From NCBI RefSeq assembly GCF_900129785.1, contig NZ_FSRC01000001.1:1550001-1614000 (forward strand): 64,000 nt of DNA. The letters run 5' to 3'. The notes beneath the pieces were generated by a model that ran no database searches, was not told the origin of the DNA, and saw only the letters and a list, made by a program, of their open reading frames with translations. Positions 44,978-55,346 of this stretch are shown here, in pieces; within the stretch, counting starts at the first letter, position 1, and each line of letters opens with the position of its first letter. The position numbers and the translations under genes were made by a program. Source of the stretch: Algoriphagus halophilus. Lineage in GTDB: Bacteria > Bacteroidota > Bacteroidia > Cytophagales > Cyclobacteriaceae.

Positions 44978-45051
44978 TAGCGAGGACGGGAGTTGAACCC
45001 GTGACCTCAGGGTTATGAATCCTGCGCTCTAACCAACTGAGCTACCTCGCC
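44978..45051 (-). tRNA. tRNA with CAU anticodon (tRNA-Met)
   Basis: A 74-nt cloverleaf on the minus strand. Acceptor GGCGAGG/CCTCGCT (one G-U pair) with discriminator A, D arm GCTC...GAGC, anticodon loop TTCATAA (anticodon CAT), T stem ACGGG/CCCGT with TTCAACT loop. CCA is not encoded. The anticodon stem has one A-C mismatch next to the loop. Not the initiator by its acceptor stem pairing; elongator Met is likely, but a lysidine-modified tRNA-Ile(CAU) cannot be excluded. Confidence 0.9.
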
Positions 45052-45309
45052 AGGTATTTTTAAATTGGTCTAATTTCAATATTTAGGTTTTTTAAATACC
45101 TGATAAACTTTTTCAGGCATTGATATTTGAAATTAATGGCTATATTAAACCGCCGACGAAGATCAAATATCCGAGGCTTAAATGTGAATTTTATTTAAAC
45201 CCGAAAACCTCCCTTCCGAATGGGAATGCAAATATGAGGTCTTGTACTGTGAAATGCAAGTTACAGTTCTTTAAAAAAGTAAATTTTTCGCAAAGAAAAA
45301 GAAGATGTC
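45052..45309. other. Upstream region of tRNA-Met and START-like gene
   Basis: About 260 bp holding divergent promoters for the tRNA and the START-like gene. A short open frame here was judged noncoding. Confidence 0.3.
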
Positions 45310-45705
45310 ATGGTCAAAAATAAGTTTGTTGCTGATTATCAAATCAATGCCTCCAAAAAAATAGTTTTCCAATATTTAAGTACTGCTAGTGGTTTAGAAG
45401 AGTGGTTTGCTGATGAAGTCCGGATTAATGAGGATAAGAATTATATTTTCAATTTCGATAACGAAGATCACTATGCTAAACTTGCTTCCATTCGGACCAA
45501 TTCCCATGTGAAATTTGAATTCTATGACCCCAATGCTCCTGAAAGTTCGGACCATTCTTACATTGAATTTAAATTAGAAGAGAATGAATTGACCCAAACG
45601 TTGTTTTTGAAAGTGATCGATTATTCCGATGGATATGATGATGAGGAACTCACTGCAATCTGGGAAGGTTTAATTGGCACATTGAAAGAAATAATTGGTG
45701 GTTAA
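45310..45705 (+). CDS. START-like domain protein (SRPBCC superfamily)
   Basis: A 131-residue protein of the START-like/AHSA1 group: DYQINASKKIVFQYLSTASG, LEEWFADEVR, then alternating beta strands and a C-terminal helix EELTAIWEGLIGTLKEII. Forms a helix-grip cavity that may bind a hydrophobic ligand. Often found in this position near LptF-type permeases in Bacteroidota, as here with 72 bp between; a functional link is not established. Cytoplasmic. Confidence 0.85.
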   Translation: MVKNKFVADYQINASKKIVFQYLSTASGLEEWFADEVRINEDKNYIFNFDNEDHYAKLASIRTNSHVKFEFYDPNAPESSDHSYIEFKLEENELTQTLFLKVIDYSDGYDDEELTAIWEGLIGTLKEIIGG

Positions 45706-45777
45706 TGTGAATACAAATCACCATTTTTGAACTTCATTTCTAAAAGGACGTAAATCCGCTTGGAAGTAAGTTGTCGC

Positions 45778-47559
45778 ATGAAAAAACTTGATAAGCTAAT
45801 TCTGGGGTCTTTTATAGGCCCATTTTTATTAACATTTTTAGTAGTGGATTTCATCCTGTTGACTGTCAACATGTTGAAATACTTCGATGAGATCTTTGGG
45901 AAAGGTCTGGGTTTTTTGATCTATATGGAGCTGATCTCCTATTTCTTGATCAGTATTTCTCCCATGGCGCTGCCACTTGCGGTACTACTTTCCAGTTTAA
46001 TGACTTTTGGAAATCTTGGGGAACATTTTGAGTTAACTGCTATCAAAAGTAGTGGGATCTCACTGGTCCGAGCATTAAGGCCTATCGGTGTATTTGTTGT
46101 GGTGCTTGCATTTGCTGCCTACTTATCCAATAACCACCTGGTTCCTAAAGTAAACCTAAAAACCTTTAGCCTTTTATATGATATCCGAATGAAGTCTCCT
46201 GCATTGGATATCAAAGAGGGCGTATTTTATGATGGGATACCAGGGTATAGTATCAAAGTGAATAGAAAGCTGGATGATGTACGATTAAGGGACATTATCA
46301 TTTACAATCATAACCAAGGACAAGGAAACCTGAGTGTTACATTGGCCGATTCTGGAAGGATGGAGCCTTTTTTCAATGATAACTACATGAGGTTGACCCT
46401 CTATAATGGGACAAACTATAAAGAAGACCGGGCAACCAGGGGGATTTCTGAAAAACCTGTAGGTTTTAACAGGGCAACTTTTCAAGAGAATGTGATCATT
46501 TTCAACTTGGATGCTTTTCAAATGAGTAGAACTCCGGAAGATCTTTGGTCTACCAATAGAGCCATTAAAGACATTTCAGGAATCAAAAAAGGATTGGATT
46601 CCATCAATACGTTGGTGAATGATAAGGTGTATCAGAATTACCAATCCGCTGAGGCTACCTTTCCTTTTTTTACCAGGGATAGAAAATTAGAACCTTTACC
46701 TCACATCAAAGAGCGAAGGGCATTGGATGATTCACTTCGCCAAATTAAAATGAAGAAGGAACGGGCAATTGCGGACTCTTTGGGAAGGATAAAGGAAAAG
46801 CAAGATAGCTTAAAGAGGGCTGAGGTATTGGACAGTAGGGAAGATGATTCGCTGGAAGATGGAAGGCAATTGAAGGGAGGGGTTACGAATTCTACCAGTA
46901 AATCTTTGCCCAATGACTCTTTGTTTTTGCAAAAAAGATTGATCAATAGGGAAAGTATAGCAGAGAAAGAGGAATCTGATTCCTCATCCATTCCTATTAA
47001 CCCTGTCGTGATTGAACCCAAAAAAGAACGCATAGCTCCGTTAACTGAGGAGGAAAAGGCTAGAATTGATTCCCTTATTTATGGAAAAGGGTATATCACC
47101 AATGCCATGACCATGGCCATGAACAATTCCAGAAACCTTAAGAATTCTTTTAATATTAAGAAGGCTCAAATTGATACGGATGAGCGTGAGTTTAGAAGGT
47201 ACGAAATTGCTTGGTACCAAAAATATACACAGGCCTTTGCATGCTTTGTGATGTTCTTAATTGGAGCTCCTTTAGGAGCCATCATAAAAAAAGGAGGATT
47301 GGGTATGCCTGTGTTGCTTTCCATCATCTTCTTTATTTTATATTACATGTTGACGATCTCCGGAGAAAAATGGGCCAAAGAAGGAATCGTAGATCCTTTG
47401 TTTGGAACCTGGTTTTCTAATTTATGCCTGCTGCCATTTGGTTTGTTCTTTTTGAAGCAGGCTAGAAAAGATGCGCGATTATTTGAGCCGGATTTTTATC
47501 AGAATATTTGGAAAAAGCTGATAGAACGAGTTAAAGTTCTTCGTGCAAAATCTGTCTGA
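45778..47559 (+). CDS. LptF/LptG-family lipopolysaccharide export permease
   Basis: Start at ATG 45778 (593 residues; six upstream codons rejected). Three N-terminal membrane helices (about 10-30, 50-75, 95-115), a periplasmic beta-jellyroll (about 125-260), and three C-terminal helices after residue ~485, as in YjgP/YjgQ permeases. Between them, about residues 270-440, is a charged, coiled-coil-like insert rich in Lys, Glu and Ser that ordinary ~360-residue LptF lacks but that is common in Bacteroidota. Extracts lipopolysaccharide from the inner membrane with an LptB ATPase encoded elsewhere. Confidence 0.9.
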   Translation: MKKLDKLILGSFIGPFLLTFLVVDFILLTVNMLKYFDEIFGKGLGFLIYMELISYFLISISPMALPLAVLLSSLMTFGNLGEHFELTAIKSSGISLVRALRPIGVFVVVLAFAAYLSNNHLVPKVNLKTFSLLYDIRMKSPALDIKEGVFYDGIPGYSIKVNRKLDDVRLRDIIIYNHNQGQGNLSVTLADSGRMEPFFNDNYMRLTLYNGTNYKEDRATRGISEKPVGFNRATFQENVIIFNLDAFQMSRTPEDLWSTNRAIKDISGIKKGLDSINTLVNDKVYQNYQSAEATFPFFTRDRKLEPLPHIKERRALDDSLRQIKMKKERAIADSLGRIKEKQDSLKRAEVLDSREDDSLEDGRQLKGGVTNSTSKSLPNDSLFLQKRLINRESIAEKEESDSSSIPINPVVIEPKKERIAPLTEEEKARIDSLIYGKGYITNAMTMAMNNSRNLKNSFNIKKAQIDTDEREFRRYEIAWYQKYTQAFACFVMFLIGAPLGAIIKKGGLGMPVLLSIIFFILYYMLTISGEKWAKEGIVDPLFGTWFSNLCLLPFGLFFLKQARKDARLFEPDFYQNIWKKLIERVKVLRAKSV

Positions 47560-47561
47560 CC

Positions 47562-47592
47562 TTTTATTATTTGAATATTAGCCTTACCTTTG
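47562..47592 (+). promoter_or_regulatory. rpsO: Candidate rpsO promoter
   Basis: TTTT (47562-47565), 19 bp, then TACCTTTG (47585-47592), a perfect match to the Bacteroidota -7 element TAnnTTTG, 27 bp before the rpsO start. Confidence 0.55.
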
Positions 47593-47619
47593 TGGTTGTT
47601 TTATAAAATTTAGCTAAAC

Positions 47620-47895
47620 ATGTATTTAAATTCAGAGAAGAAACAAGAGTTGTTTAAGAATCATGGACGGTTAAAATCTGAAAAAGACACAGGATCTCCT
47701 GAGTCTCAGATTGCCCTCTTTACACACAGAATCAAGCATTTGACAGAGCATTTGAAGTCAAATAAGAAGGATCACTCTTCCAGACTTGGTCTTTTGAAGT
47801 TAGTAGGTAAGAGAAGATCTCTTCTTGACTATCTTCATAAAAAAGAAATCGAGCGTTACAGAGCTATCATCGCCGATTTAGGAATTAGAAAATAA
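47620..47895 (+). CDS. rpsO: 30S ribosomal protein S15
   Basis: A 91-residue S15: [47 protein letters not shown] and the helical tail. Binds 16S rRNA centrally. The order rpsO-pnp is the widely conserved one, but a terminator separates the two here. Confidence 0.98.
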   Translation: MYLNSEKKQELFKNHGRLKSEKDTGSPESQIALFTHRIKHLTEHLKSNKKDHSSRLGLLKLVGKRRSLLDYLHKKEIERYRAIIADLGIRK

Positions 47896-47902
47896 CCCTT
47901 TT

Positions 47903-47940
47903 GTAAGGTTCTCTAGATGGAGAACCTTACTTTTTCTTTT
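47903..47940 (+). terminator. Terminator between rpsO and pnp
   Basis: Perfect 11-bp stem GTAAGGTTCTC/GAGAACCTTAC, loop TAGATG, followed by TTTTTCTTTTTTT. Could be partly read through to pnp. Confidence 0.9.
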
Positions 47941-47997
47941 TTTAGGGTAGTACACTTATATTTTTATATTTTGACGCTTTCATACTAACACGCATTT

Positions 47998-50145
47998 ATG
48001 TTACCAAACTTGATCACCAAATCCATCAAACTAGAAGATGGAAGAGAAATAATTATTGAGACAGGTGCATTGGCTAAACAAGCTGATGGTTCTGTTGTAG
48101 TGAAGATGGGAAAAGCTATGCTTTTGGCTACTGTAGTATCCAAGAAAGAAGCAGGCGAAGGGGTGGATTTTTTACCTATGTCCGTAGACTACCAAGAGAA
48201 ATTTGCTTCCTCAGGAAAGATTCCAGGAGGATTTTTGAAGAGAGAAGGAAGACTTTCCGATTACGAAATTTTGATTAGCCGAATCGTAGATAGAGCTATT
48301 CGTCCGATTTTTCCAGATGATTACCATGCTGATACTCAGATTGCCATCACTTTAGTCAGTGGGGATGAAGAGGTACTTCCAGATGCTTTGGCTGGATTGG
48401 CAGCGTCTGCTGCTTTAGCAGTATCCGACATTCCATTCAATGGCCCAATTTCTGAAGTTCGAGTGGCTAAAATCGAAGGGAAATTAAAAATTAACCCAAC
48501 TCCAACTGAGTTGGAATCAGCTTCTTTAGAATTTATTGTAGCAGGTTCTTTGGATTACATTTTGATGGTGGAAGGAGAAGCCAATGAAATTCAAGAAGAG
48601 GAAATGCTTGAAGCCATGCAATTCGCCCATGAAGAAATCAAGAGACATTGCCAGGCACAGATTGAACTGACCAAGATGGTTGGTAAAGAAGTAAAAAGAG
48701 AATACAACCACGAAAAATCTGATCCAGCCCTTTTCGATAAGATGAAGGCTGAATTATATGATAAATTATATGCTTCTGTAAGCAAGCAAATTGCCAATAA
48801 GTCTGAGCGTTCTGCTTTGATCAAAGAAATCAAAGATGAGTTCGTAGCAAGCCTAGGTGAGGAGCATGAATATGAAGCGAGTCTGATCGGCCCTTATTTC
48901 AGCAAAATTCATAAAGAAGCGGCAAGAAATTTGACCTTGGACGAGAAGAAAAGATTAGATGGTAGAAAATTGAACGAAGTGAGACCTATTTGGTCTGTTG
49001 TGGATTATTTACCTTCTGCTCATGGATCTGCGGTATTTACCAGAGGTGAAACTCAGTCTCTTACTACTTGTACCTTAGGTACTAAGATGGATGAGATGAT
49101 GGTAGATGGGGCAACTATTTCAGGATATAACAAATTCTATCTTCATTATAATTTCCCAGGATTCTCTACAGGTGAGGTAAAACCGAATAGAGGACCAGGT
49201 AGAAGAGAGGTAGGTCATGGTAACTTGGCTATGAGAGCTTTGAAAAAAGTACTTCCTCCTGAAGATAAGAACCCATACACGATTAGAATCGTATCTGATA
49301 TATTAGAGTCCAATGGTTCTTCATCCATGGCAACTGTTTGTGCAGGATCCCTGGCTTTGATGGACGCAGGTATTCAAATTAAATCCGCAGTTACCGGAAT
49401 AGCAATGGGGATGATCTCTGATGCAAAAACAGGTAAATATTCGATCTTATCTGATATTTTGGGAGATGAGGATCACCTAGGCGATATGGATTTCAAAGTA
49501 ACCGGAACTTCCAAGGGAATCACTGCTTGTCAGATGGACTTGAAAGTGGAAGGTCTTGATTATTCTGTATTGAAGGAAGCATTATTGCAGGCCAAAGAAG
49601 GAAGACTTCATATTTTGGATGAAATCACCAAAACATTGGCTGAACCTAAAGCTGAATTGAAGCCACATACTCCTAGATCATTTATGATGATGATTCCTAA
49701 AGAGTTGATCGGTGCTGTTATTGGTCCAGGTGGTAAAGTGATTCAGGAAATCCAAAAAGATACTTCTACTACTATTGTAATTGAGGAAGTGGATAACCAA
49801 GGGAAAATCAGTATTTACTCGGCTAATCAGAATAACATGGATGCTGCAATCAGCAGAATCAAATCCATCGTTGCACAACCTGAAATTGGAGAGACTTATA
49901 CAGGAAAAGTAAAAAATATTCAACCATTTGGTGCATTTGTGGAATTTATGCCGGGTAAAGATGGTTTACTACATATCTCTGAGATTAAATGGGAACGTGT
50001 AGAGAATATGGATGGCGTTCTTGAACCAGGAGAAGAAATAATGGTTAAATTGATCGATGTCGATAAAAAGACTGGTAAATTCAAGCTTTCGAGAAAGGCT
50101 TTATTGCCAAAACCGGAAAAACCTTCTTCAAAAGAACAAGGTTAA
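47998..50145 (+). CDS. pnp: Polyribonucleotide nucleotidyltransferase (PNPase)
   Basis: A 715-residue protein with two RNase PH domains ([50 protein letters not shown]), an intervening helical domain, a KH domain ([16 protein letters not shown], about 570-625) and an S1 domain ([20 protein letters not shown], about 630-700). It degrades RNA by phosphorolysis from the 3' end. Followed by rpoD after 61 bp. Confidence 0.98.
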   Translation: MLPNLITKSIKLEDGREIIIETGALAKQADGSVVVKMGKAMLLATVVSKKEAGEGVDFLPMSVDYQEKFASSGKIPGGFLKREGRLSDYEILISRIVDRAIRPIFPDDYHADTQIAITLVSGDEEVLPDALAGLAASAALAVSDIPFNGPISEVRVAKIEGKLKINPTPTELESASLEFIVAGSLDYILMVEGEANEIQEEEMLEAMQFAHEEIKRHCQAQIELTKMVGKEVKREYNHEKSDPALFDKMKAELYDKLYASVSKQIANKSERSALIKEIKDEFVASLGEEHEYEASLIGPYFSKIHKEAARNLTLDEKKRLDGRKLNEVRPIWSVVDYLPSAHGSAVFTRGETQSLTTCTLGTKMDEMMVDGATISGYNKFYLHYNFPGFSTGEVKPNRGPGRREVGHGNLAMRALKKVLPPEDKNPYTIRIVSDILESNGSSSMATVCAGSLALMDAGIQIKSAVTGIAMGMISDAKTGKYSILSDILGDEDHLGDMDFKVTGTSKGITACQMDLKVEGLDYSVLKEALLQAKEGRLHILDEITKTLAEPKAELKPHTPRSFMMMIPKELIGAVIGPGGKVIQEIQKDTSTTIVIEEVDNQGKISIYSANQNNMDAAISRIKSIVAQPEIGETYTGKVKNIQPFGAFVEFMPGKDGLLHISEIKWERVENMDGVLEPGEEIMVKLIDVDKKTGKFKLSRKALLPKPEKPSSKEQG

Positions 50146-50206
50146 TCGAGTAATTGATTATTTTGACAATATCTATTAAATATAAATTCACAAATCATAA
50201 TTCTGA

Positions 50207-51070
50207 ATGAGGCAGCTAAAAATTAGCAAACAGATTACCAACAGAGAAAGCCAGTCGCTGGATAAATATCTTCAGGAGATCGGTAAGGTAGACCTGTTAA
50301 CAGCAGATGAAGAGGTAGTTCTGGCCAAAAGAATCAGAGAAGGTGACCAATTGGCATTGGAGAAATTGACGAAAGCCAACCTTCGATTTGTCGTTTCAGT
50401 AGCTAAGCAATACCAAAATCAAGGTCTTTCCCTAGGTGATTTGATCAATGAAGGAAACTTAGGTTTGATTAAAGCTGCTCAAAGATTCGATGAAACCCGT
50501 GGTTTCAAGTTTATTTCCTACGCTGTTTGGTGGATTAGACAATCAATCCTTCAAGCATTGGCAGAACAGTCTAGAATTGTTCGTTTGCCTTTGAACAGAG
50601 TTGGTTCTTTGAATAAAATCAGCAAGACCTTTAGCGAATTAGAACAGAGGTTCGAAAGAGAGCCTTCTCCAGAAGAATTAGCTGAAGTACTTGAAGTAAC
50701 TGCTAGTGAAGTAGTGGATACGATGAAAATCTCTGGCCGTCACGTTTCTATGGATGCTCCATTTGTTCAAGGGGAAGAAAACAGCCTTTTGGATGTATTG
50801 GAAAATGATGGGGACGAAAAGCCGGATGATGGATTGATGAATGACTCTCTTAGAAAAGAGGTTCAGAGAGCACTTTCTACTTTAACCCAACGTGAGGCCG
50901 ACGTGATCACCCTTTATTTCGGACTCAATGGGGAACATGCAATGACCTTGGAAGAAATTGGTGAAAAATTCAATCTTACCAGGGAAAGAGTAAGGCAGAT
51001 TAAAGAGAAAGCCATCAGGAGATTGAGACATACTTCTAGAAGTAAGACGTTGAAGCCCTACTTGGGATAA
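50207..51070 (+). CDS. rpoD: RNA polymerase primary sigma factor (sigma-70 family, short Bacteroidota type)
   Basis: A 287-residue sigma factor lacking region 1.1, typical of the Bacteroidota primary sigma. Region 1.2 ([15 protein letters not shown]), region 2 ([17 protein letters not shown]), region 3 and region 4 ([20 protein letters not shown]) are intact. It directs recognition of the TTTG/TAnnTTTG promoters noted elsewhere in this window. A strong terminator follows. Confidence 0.97.
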   Translation: MRQLKISKQITNRESQSLDKYLQEIGKVDLLTADEEVVLAKRIREGDQLALEKLTKANLRFVVSVAKQYQNQGLSLGDLINEGNLGLIKAAQRFDETRGFKFISYAVWWIRQSILQALAEQSRIVRLPLNRVGSLNKISKTFSELEQRFEREPSPEELAEVLEVTASEVVDTMKISGRHVSMDAPFVQGEENSLLDVLENDGDEKPDDGLMNDSLRKEVQRALSTLTQREADVITLYFGLNGEHAMTLEEIGEKFNLTRERVRQIKEKAIRRLRHTSRSKTLKPYLG

Positions 51071-51088
51071 AAGTCAAGCATATCAAGA

Positions 51089-51110
51089 GGGGCTTTTAAG
51101 CCCCTTTTTT
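51089..51110 (+). terminator. Terminator of rpoD
   Basis: Perfect stem GGGGCTT/AAGCCCC with a 2-nt loop in the printed stem, followed by six T. Confidence 0.9.
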
Positions 51111-51255
51111 GTTATAAAGATGGGAGGTTTTTTTGCTGTTTTTGAACGTAAAACTCCTCTTACAATCTTTTTTCCTTTTAAGGAATTTTAAGAGGTGCTG
51201 TTATTGTTTACCTAAGAATATTGATAAAATTTAACCGATTTAATACAAGCTATTA

Positions 51256-52200
51256 ATGAGTCAAGAAATTGAAAAGGTTCGTGTTTTGATCATTGGATCC
51301 GGACCAGCAGGTTATACTGCGGCGATTTATGCTTCTAGAGCAGGTCTTTCTCCAGTTCTTTATACTGGAGGACAACCAGGTGGTCAATTAACCATTACAA
51401 ATGATGTGGAAAATTACCCAGGCTATCCTGATGGTGTAATGGGACCACAAATGATGGAAGATTTCCGTAAACAGGCTGAAAGATTTGGTACTAGTGTTCG
51501 TTATGGCTTAGTAACCAACGTGGATTTCTCCGTTAGCCCAAAAGTAGTTACCGTTGATGAACAAGTAACAATCCATGCTGAAACTGTCATCATTTCCACT
51601 GGTGCTTCAGCGAAGTGGTTGGGCTTGGAAAGTGAAACAAGATTGAATGGAAAAGGAGTTTCTGCTTGTGCCGTTTGTGATGGGTTCTTCTTTAGAAATC
51701 AAGAAGTGGCCATAGTAGGGGCAGGGGACACCGCATGTGAAGAAGCCACTTATTTGGCCAATATTTGTAGTAAAGTGTACATGTTGGTTAGAAAAGATGA
51801 AATGAGGGCATCTCAAATCATGCAAAAACGTGTAATGAATAACCCTAAGATCGAAGTGTTGTGGAATACCGAGACTGATGAGATTTTAGGGGAGGAAGAA
51901 GTAAATGGAGTAAGAATTTTTAACAATAAAACCGGAGAAAAATCTGAAATAGCGATTTCTGGCTTCTTTGTTGCTATTGGACATCAACCAAACACCGAGA
52001 TTTTCAAGGAGTTTATCCATATGGATAATTCAGGTTATATAACCACCATTCCGGGCAGTTCTAAAACAAACATTGAAGGTGTATTCGCTTGCGGTGATGC
52101 ACAGGACAATGTATATAGACAAGCTGTAACAGCTGCAGGAACGGGATGTATGGCAGCCTTGGATGCGGAGCGGTATTTGGCCGAAATAGAGAATCCATAA
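51256..52200 (+). CDS. trxB: Thioredoxin-disulfide reductase
   Basis: A 314-residue flavoenzyme: FAD motif VLIIGSGPAGYTAAIYASRA, redox-active CAVCDG (about residues 137-142), NADPH motif VAIVGAGDTACEEA and the C-terminal FACGDAQD. Reduces thioredoxins with NADPH. Followed after 9 bp by an M23 peptidase gene and then bshB1, so a thiol-redox and envelope grouping. Confidence 0.97.
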   Translation: MSQEIEKVRVLIIGSGPAGYTAAIYASRAGLSPVLYTGGQPGGQLTITNDVENYPGYPDGVMGPQMMEDFRKQAERFGTSVRYGLVTNVDFSVSPKVVTVDEQVTIHAETVIISTGASAKWLGLESETRLNGKGVSACAVCDGFFFRNQEVAIVGAGDTACEEATYLANICSKVYMLVRKDEMRASQIMQKRVMNNPKIEVLWNTETDEILGEEEVNGVRIFNNKTGEKSEIAISGFFVAIGHQPNTEIFKEFIHMDNSGYITTIPGSSKTNIEGVFACGDAQDNVYRQAVTAAGTGCMAALDAERYLAEIENP

Positions 52201-52209
52201 ACCCATTAC

Positions 52210-53256
52210 ATGAGGTCTTTCATTCTAAAAATAGTTTTAGGAATTTGTTTGAGCATTGGTTTCTTTGAAGCTAATGCTCAAGTTTTTCCTAAGATTATTA
52301 AGAAAAACAATAATACAACTACCAATGCTTCAGGTTCTCAAGAGCGTAGAAATATAGAACTTAGAAGTTTTGACCAGGATTCCTATCTGAGGACCCTTTC
52401 TTCCTTGACTGACTCGATTATATTCGAAAATAATGTCAATCTTGGAAAAGTACGGTCCATCGTAAGTGAGGATCCTAATGTAATGATTTGGGCACCCACC
52501 AATCAATTGGTAAAGATCTCAGAGCAAATCCAAATTGACAGTATTTGGATTACCGCCTATGAATACTATTCCAATTGGGATAGTAAAAAAATTGATATTT
52601 ATAATTTCGATCCTAAGACTTTTCAGGATTCAGTCAATATTAGGTTGTATGATCCTTTCTTTGGCTATGAATGGAAAATGCCTCTAGGCAAAACTCCTGT
52701 GACCTCTACCTTTGGCTCCAGATGGGGTAGATGGCACTATGGTACCGACCTGGACTTAGTGACAGGAGACCCTGTTTATAGTGGTTTTGATGGAATCGTA
52801 AGGGTTCGGTCCTACGATCGATACGGATATGGTTATTATCTGGTGATTCGACATAAAAACGGACTGGAAACTTTATATGGGCATTTGTCCAAATTCTTGG
52901 TGGATGTAGGACAAGAGGTAAAAGCCGGAGATATCATTGCCAAAGGAGGAAGTACCGGAAGAAGTACTGGTTCCCATTTGCATTATGAATTGAGGTATCG
53001 AGGACTGCCCTTCGATCCTCAGGATGTATATGAGTTTGATGAAGAGAAAATCATAGGTCCCAATTATTTAATCACCCCCAATACCTTTTCCCATGTGGTA
53101 AAAGCAAGAACTGCTGCCTATCATAGAGTAAGAAAAGGAGAAACCTTAGGAGCTATCGCCCGGAGATATGGGGTTTCAATCAATACATTAACCAGACTAA
53201 ACGGAATTTCTACCCGAAGTATTCTCCGAATAGGACAAAACCTAAGGGTTAGATAA
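52210..53256 (+). CDS. Secreted M23 peptidase with C-terminal LysM domain
   Basis: A 348-residue protein with a signal peptide (ending EANAQ), a helical N-terminal region, an M23/LytM domain (GSRWGRWHYGTDLDL with H-x3-D, and GSHLHYELR) and a C-terminal LysM (YHRVRKGETLGAIARRYGVS). The zinc ligands His, Asp and His are all present, so an active endopeptidase on peptidoglycan cross-links is likely. Lies 9 bp after trxB and 14 bp before bshB1. Confidence 0.92.
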   Translation: MRSFILKIVLGICLSIGFFEANAQVFPKIIKKNNNTTTNASGSQERRNIELRSFDQDSYLRTLSSLTDSIIFENNVNLGKVRSIVSEDPNVMIWAPTNQLVKISEQIQIDSIWITAYEYYSNWDSKKIDIYNFDPKTFQDSVNIRLYDPFFGYEWKMPLGKTPVTSTFGSRWGRWHYGTDLDLVTGDPVYSGFDGIVRVRSYDRYGYGYYLVIRHKNGLETLYGHLSKFLVDVGQEVKAGDIIAKGGSTGRSTGSHLHYELRYRGLPFDPQDVYEFDEEKIIGPNYLITPNTFSHVVKARTAAYHRVRKGETLGAIARRYGVSINTLTRLNGISTRSILRIGQNLRVR

Positions 53257-53270
53257 TAATGAAGTAAACC

Positions 53271-53990
53271 ATGACAAAACTTGATGTTTTAGTGATTGCA
53301 GCCCATCCCGATGATGCTGAATTGGGCTGTTCAGGAACCATTTTATCTCAAGTAGCAAAAGGATATAAGGTTGGAATAGTAGACTTGACCCAAGGTGAAA
53401 TGGGAACCAGAGGTACTCCTGAACTTCGTCTCCAGGAAGCAGAAGCCGCTGGCAAAATATTGAAACTATCCGCTCGTGAAAATTTGGGCTTCAAGGATAT
53501 TTACTTTACCAACGATGAAGCACATCAACATCGTTTGATTGAAGTCATCCGAAAATATCAACCTGAAATTGTTTTAGCTAACGCCATTTCGGATAGACAT
53601 CCTGATCATGGAAAAGGGGCAGATTTAGCTACTAAAGCTTGCTTTATGAGCGGCTTAAGAAAAATAGAGACCAGTTTTGAAGGGAAAAGCCAAGATGCTT
53701 GGAGACCAAAATTTGTCTACCATTACATTCAGAATAATTATATCAAGCCAGACTTTATCGTGGATATCACTCCTTATTGGGAGGACAAAGTGGCGAGTAT
53801 CAAAGCATATAAGTCTCAGTTTTTTGATCCCAATAGCCAGGAGCCGGCAAGTTTTATTTCCGATCCTGAATTTCTTCCATTCATAGAGTCTAGAGCAAGA
53901 GAATTTGGCCATAGGATTTTAAAGACCTATGGGGAAGGTTTTACAGTAGAAAGATTTATTGGAGTGGAAGATTTATTTGATTTGAAATAA
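53271..53990 (+). CDS. bshB1: Bacillithiol biosynthesis deacetylase BshB1
   Basis: A 239-residue PIG-L/LmbE-type deacetylase with AAHPDDAELGCSGT (His12 and Asp14/Asp15 zinc site) and DRHPDHGKGA. TQGEMGTRGTPELRLQEAE and YHYIQNNYIKPDFIVDIT fit the BshB1 subfamily. It removes acetyl from GlcNAc-malate, the second step of bacillithiol synthesis, which many Bacteroidota carry out. The other bsh genes are not in this window. Probably co-transcribed with the M23 gene. Confidence 0.93.
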   Translation: MTKLDVLVIAAHPDDAELGCSGTILSQVAKGYKVGIVDLTQGEMGTRGTPELRLQEAEAAGKILKLSARENLGFKDIYFTNDEAHQHRLIEVIRKYQPEIVLANAISDRHPDHGKGADLATKACFMSGLRKIETSFEGKSQDAWRPKFVYHYIQNNYIKPDFIVDITPYWEDKVASIKAYKSQFFDPNSQEPASFISDPEFLPFIESRAREFGHRILKTYGEGFTVERFIGVEDLFDLK

Positions 53991-53993
53991 GAA

Positions 53994-54626
53994 TTAGGGG
54001 GCTAATATAGATAGCTCCCATGCTCCATTTTTCTCCTCGTAACAAACCCTGTCATGTAGCCTGCTAGGCCTACCTTGCCAAAATTCCACGTAAGAAGGTA
54101 TAAGTCTGTAACCTCCCCAATGCAAAGGCCTTGAAATTGGAGTGGTCTCAAATTTTTGTTCCATCTCTTTTAACCTTTGCTCTAATTCCTCTTTCGACTT
54201 TAATTTCTGACTTTGAGGAGAGGTCCATGCCCCGATTTGGGAACCTTTTGGCCTGGAAAAGAAATATTCATCAGACAATTTTGAGGAAACCTTTTCTATT
54301 TCCCCTTTTATTCTAACTTGCCTTTCAAGTTCAGGCCAAAAGAATGTGAGTGAGGCAACTGGGTTTTTTGCGAGCTCTCTTCCTTTTTGGCTTTGGTAAT
54401 TTGTAAAGAAGACAAAACCTGAGTCAACTTCCTTTAAAAGTACAATTCTACCATTTGGAAAGCCATCTTCCCCAATAGTAGATAAGGTCATGGCATTAAT
54501 TTCTATAACTTTTGATGCCAGCGCTTCTTGAAACCATATATTAAATTGGTCTATAGGATTAGTGCATAATTCATTGATATTCAATGTTTTTAAGCTGTAG
54601 TCCTTACGTATTGCTGAAATATTCAT
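53994..54626 (-). CDS. pdxH: Pyridoxamine 5'-phosphate oxidase
   Basis: A 210-residue FMN enzyme. Signatures: FQEALASKVIEINAMTLSTI, GRIVLLKEVDSGFVFFTNYQS, PVASLTFFWPELERQVRIKG and the C-terminal PSYVEFWQGRPSRLHDRVCYE (RxHDR) that binds substrate. It makes pyridoxal 5'-phosphate. Convergent with bshB1, 3 bp between stops. Confidence 0.97.
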   Translation of the reverse strand: MNISAIRKDYSLKTLNINELCTNPIDQFNIWFQEALASKVIEINAMTLSTIGEDGFPNGRIVLLKEVDSGFVFFTNYQSQKGRELAKNPVASLTFFWPELERQVRIKGEIEKVSSKLSDEYFFSRPKGSQIGAWTSPQSQKLKSKEELEQRLKEMEQKFETTPISRPLHWGGYRLIPSYVEFWQGRPSRLHDRVCYEEKNGAWELSILAP

Positions 54627-54728
54627 CTTAATTTTAATTTCAATAAAAATTTTGCGATAAATGTACTATGGCTATTGATTTTAAAAAATTATGATCTATA
54701 TTTTTCTTTTAATTATACCAACTAGTAA

Positions 54729-55298
54729 ATGAATCAAAATGAGAAAATAACACCTAAGGCAGGAGATTTACTACTTTCTGAGCCATTTTTGCAAGATGAG
54801 AATTTTGTCAGATCTGTTGTGTTGCTTTGTGAACACAATGAGGAAGGGAGCTTTGGATTGGTAATAAACAAGGTTTCTATTCTTAAACTGGCAGAATTGG
54901 TAGAGGATCTGGATTTTTTGGATTCTGATGTATTTGTTGGGGGGCCGGTAGAACAAAATACGCTTCATTACATATACCTTGGAGAAAAAGAGTTAGATAG
55001 GAGTATACAAATTGGAAAGGATTTATGGTGGGGAGGAGATTATGGCCAATTAGTAGAAAAATTGAAAACAGGATTGATTGATCCTGAAAGAGTTAGGTTT
55101 TTTATTGGTTACAGTGGTTGGGGCTTGAATCAATTAGAAGAAGAATTAGAAGATAAAACTTGGATTGTCTGTAAGGAAGAGGTCGATTATCAGACATTTG
55201 AATATACTCCAGATGAGCTTTGGAGAAAGCTTTTGAAAAATATGGGAGGAGAGTTTAAGGTAATCGCAAATTATCCTCTGGACCCAAGATTAAATTAG
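54729..55298 (+). CDS. YqgE/AlgH family protein
   Basis: A 189-residue protein of the UPF0301 family: GDLLLSEPFLQDENFVRSVV, GSFGLVINK and FFIGYSGWGLNQLEEEL. Structures of the family are known, but the function is unsettled. Followed by the DUF349 gene after 48 bp. Cytoplasmic. Confidence 0.92.
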   Translation: MNQNEKITPKAGDLLLSEPFLQDENFVRSVVLLCEHNEEGSFGLVINKVSILKLAELVEDLDFLDSDVFVGGPVEQNTLHYIYLGEKELDRSIQIGKDLWWGGDYGQLVEKLKTGLIDPERVRFFIGYSGWGLNQLEEELEDKTWIVCKEEVDYQTFEYTPDELWRKLLKNMGGEFKVIANYPLDPRLN

Positions 55299-55346
55299 GC
55301 AAAATCCTTACTTTTGCCCATATTGCCTTGAAATAGTAGCGTTTTT

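Noticed and set aside
44790..44995. Open frame encoding MEDDLAPRRLYRMIVKK-like sequence before the tRNA
   Set aside because: No good start codon, overlaps the tRNA and its terminator, and would end in antisense tRNA. It might be a gene remnant but could not be supported.
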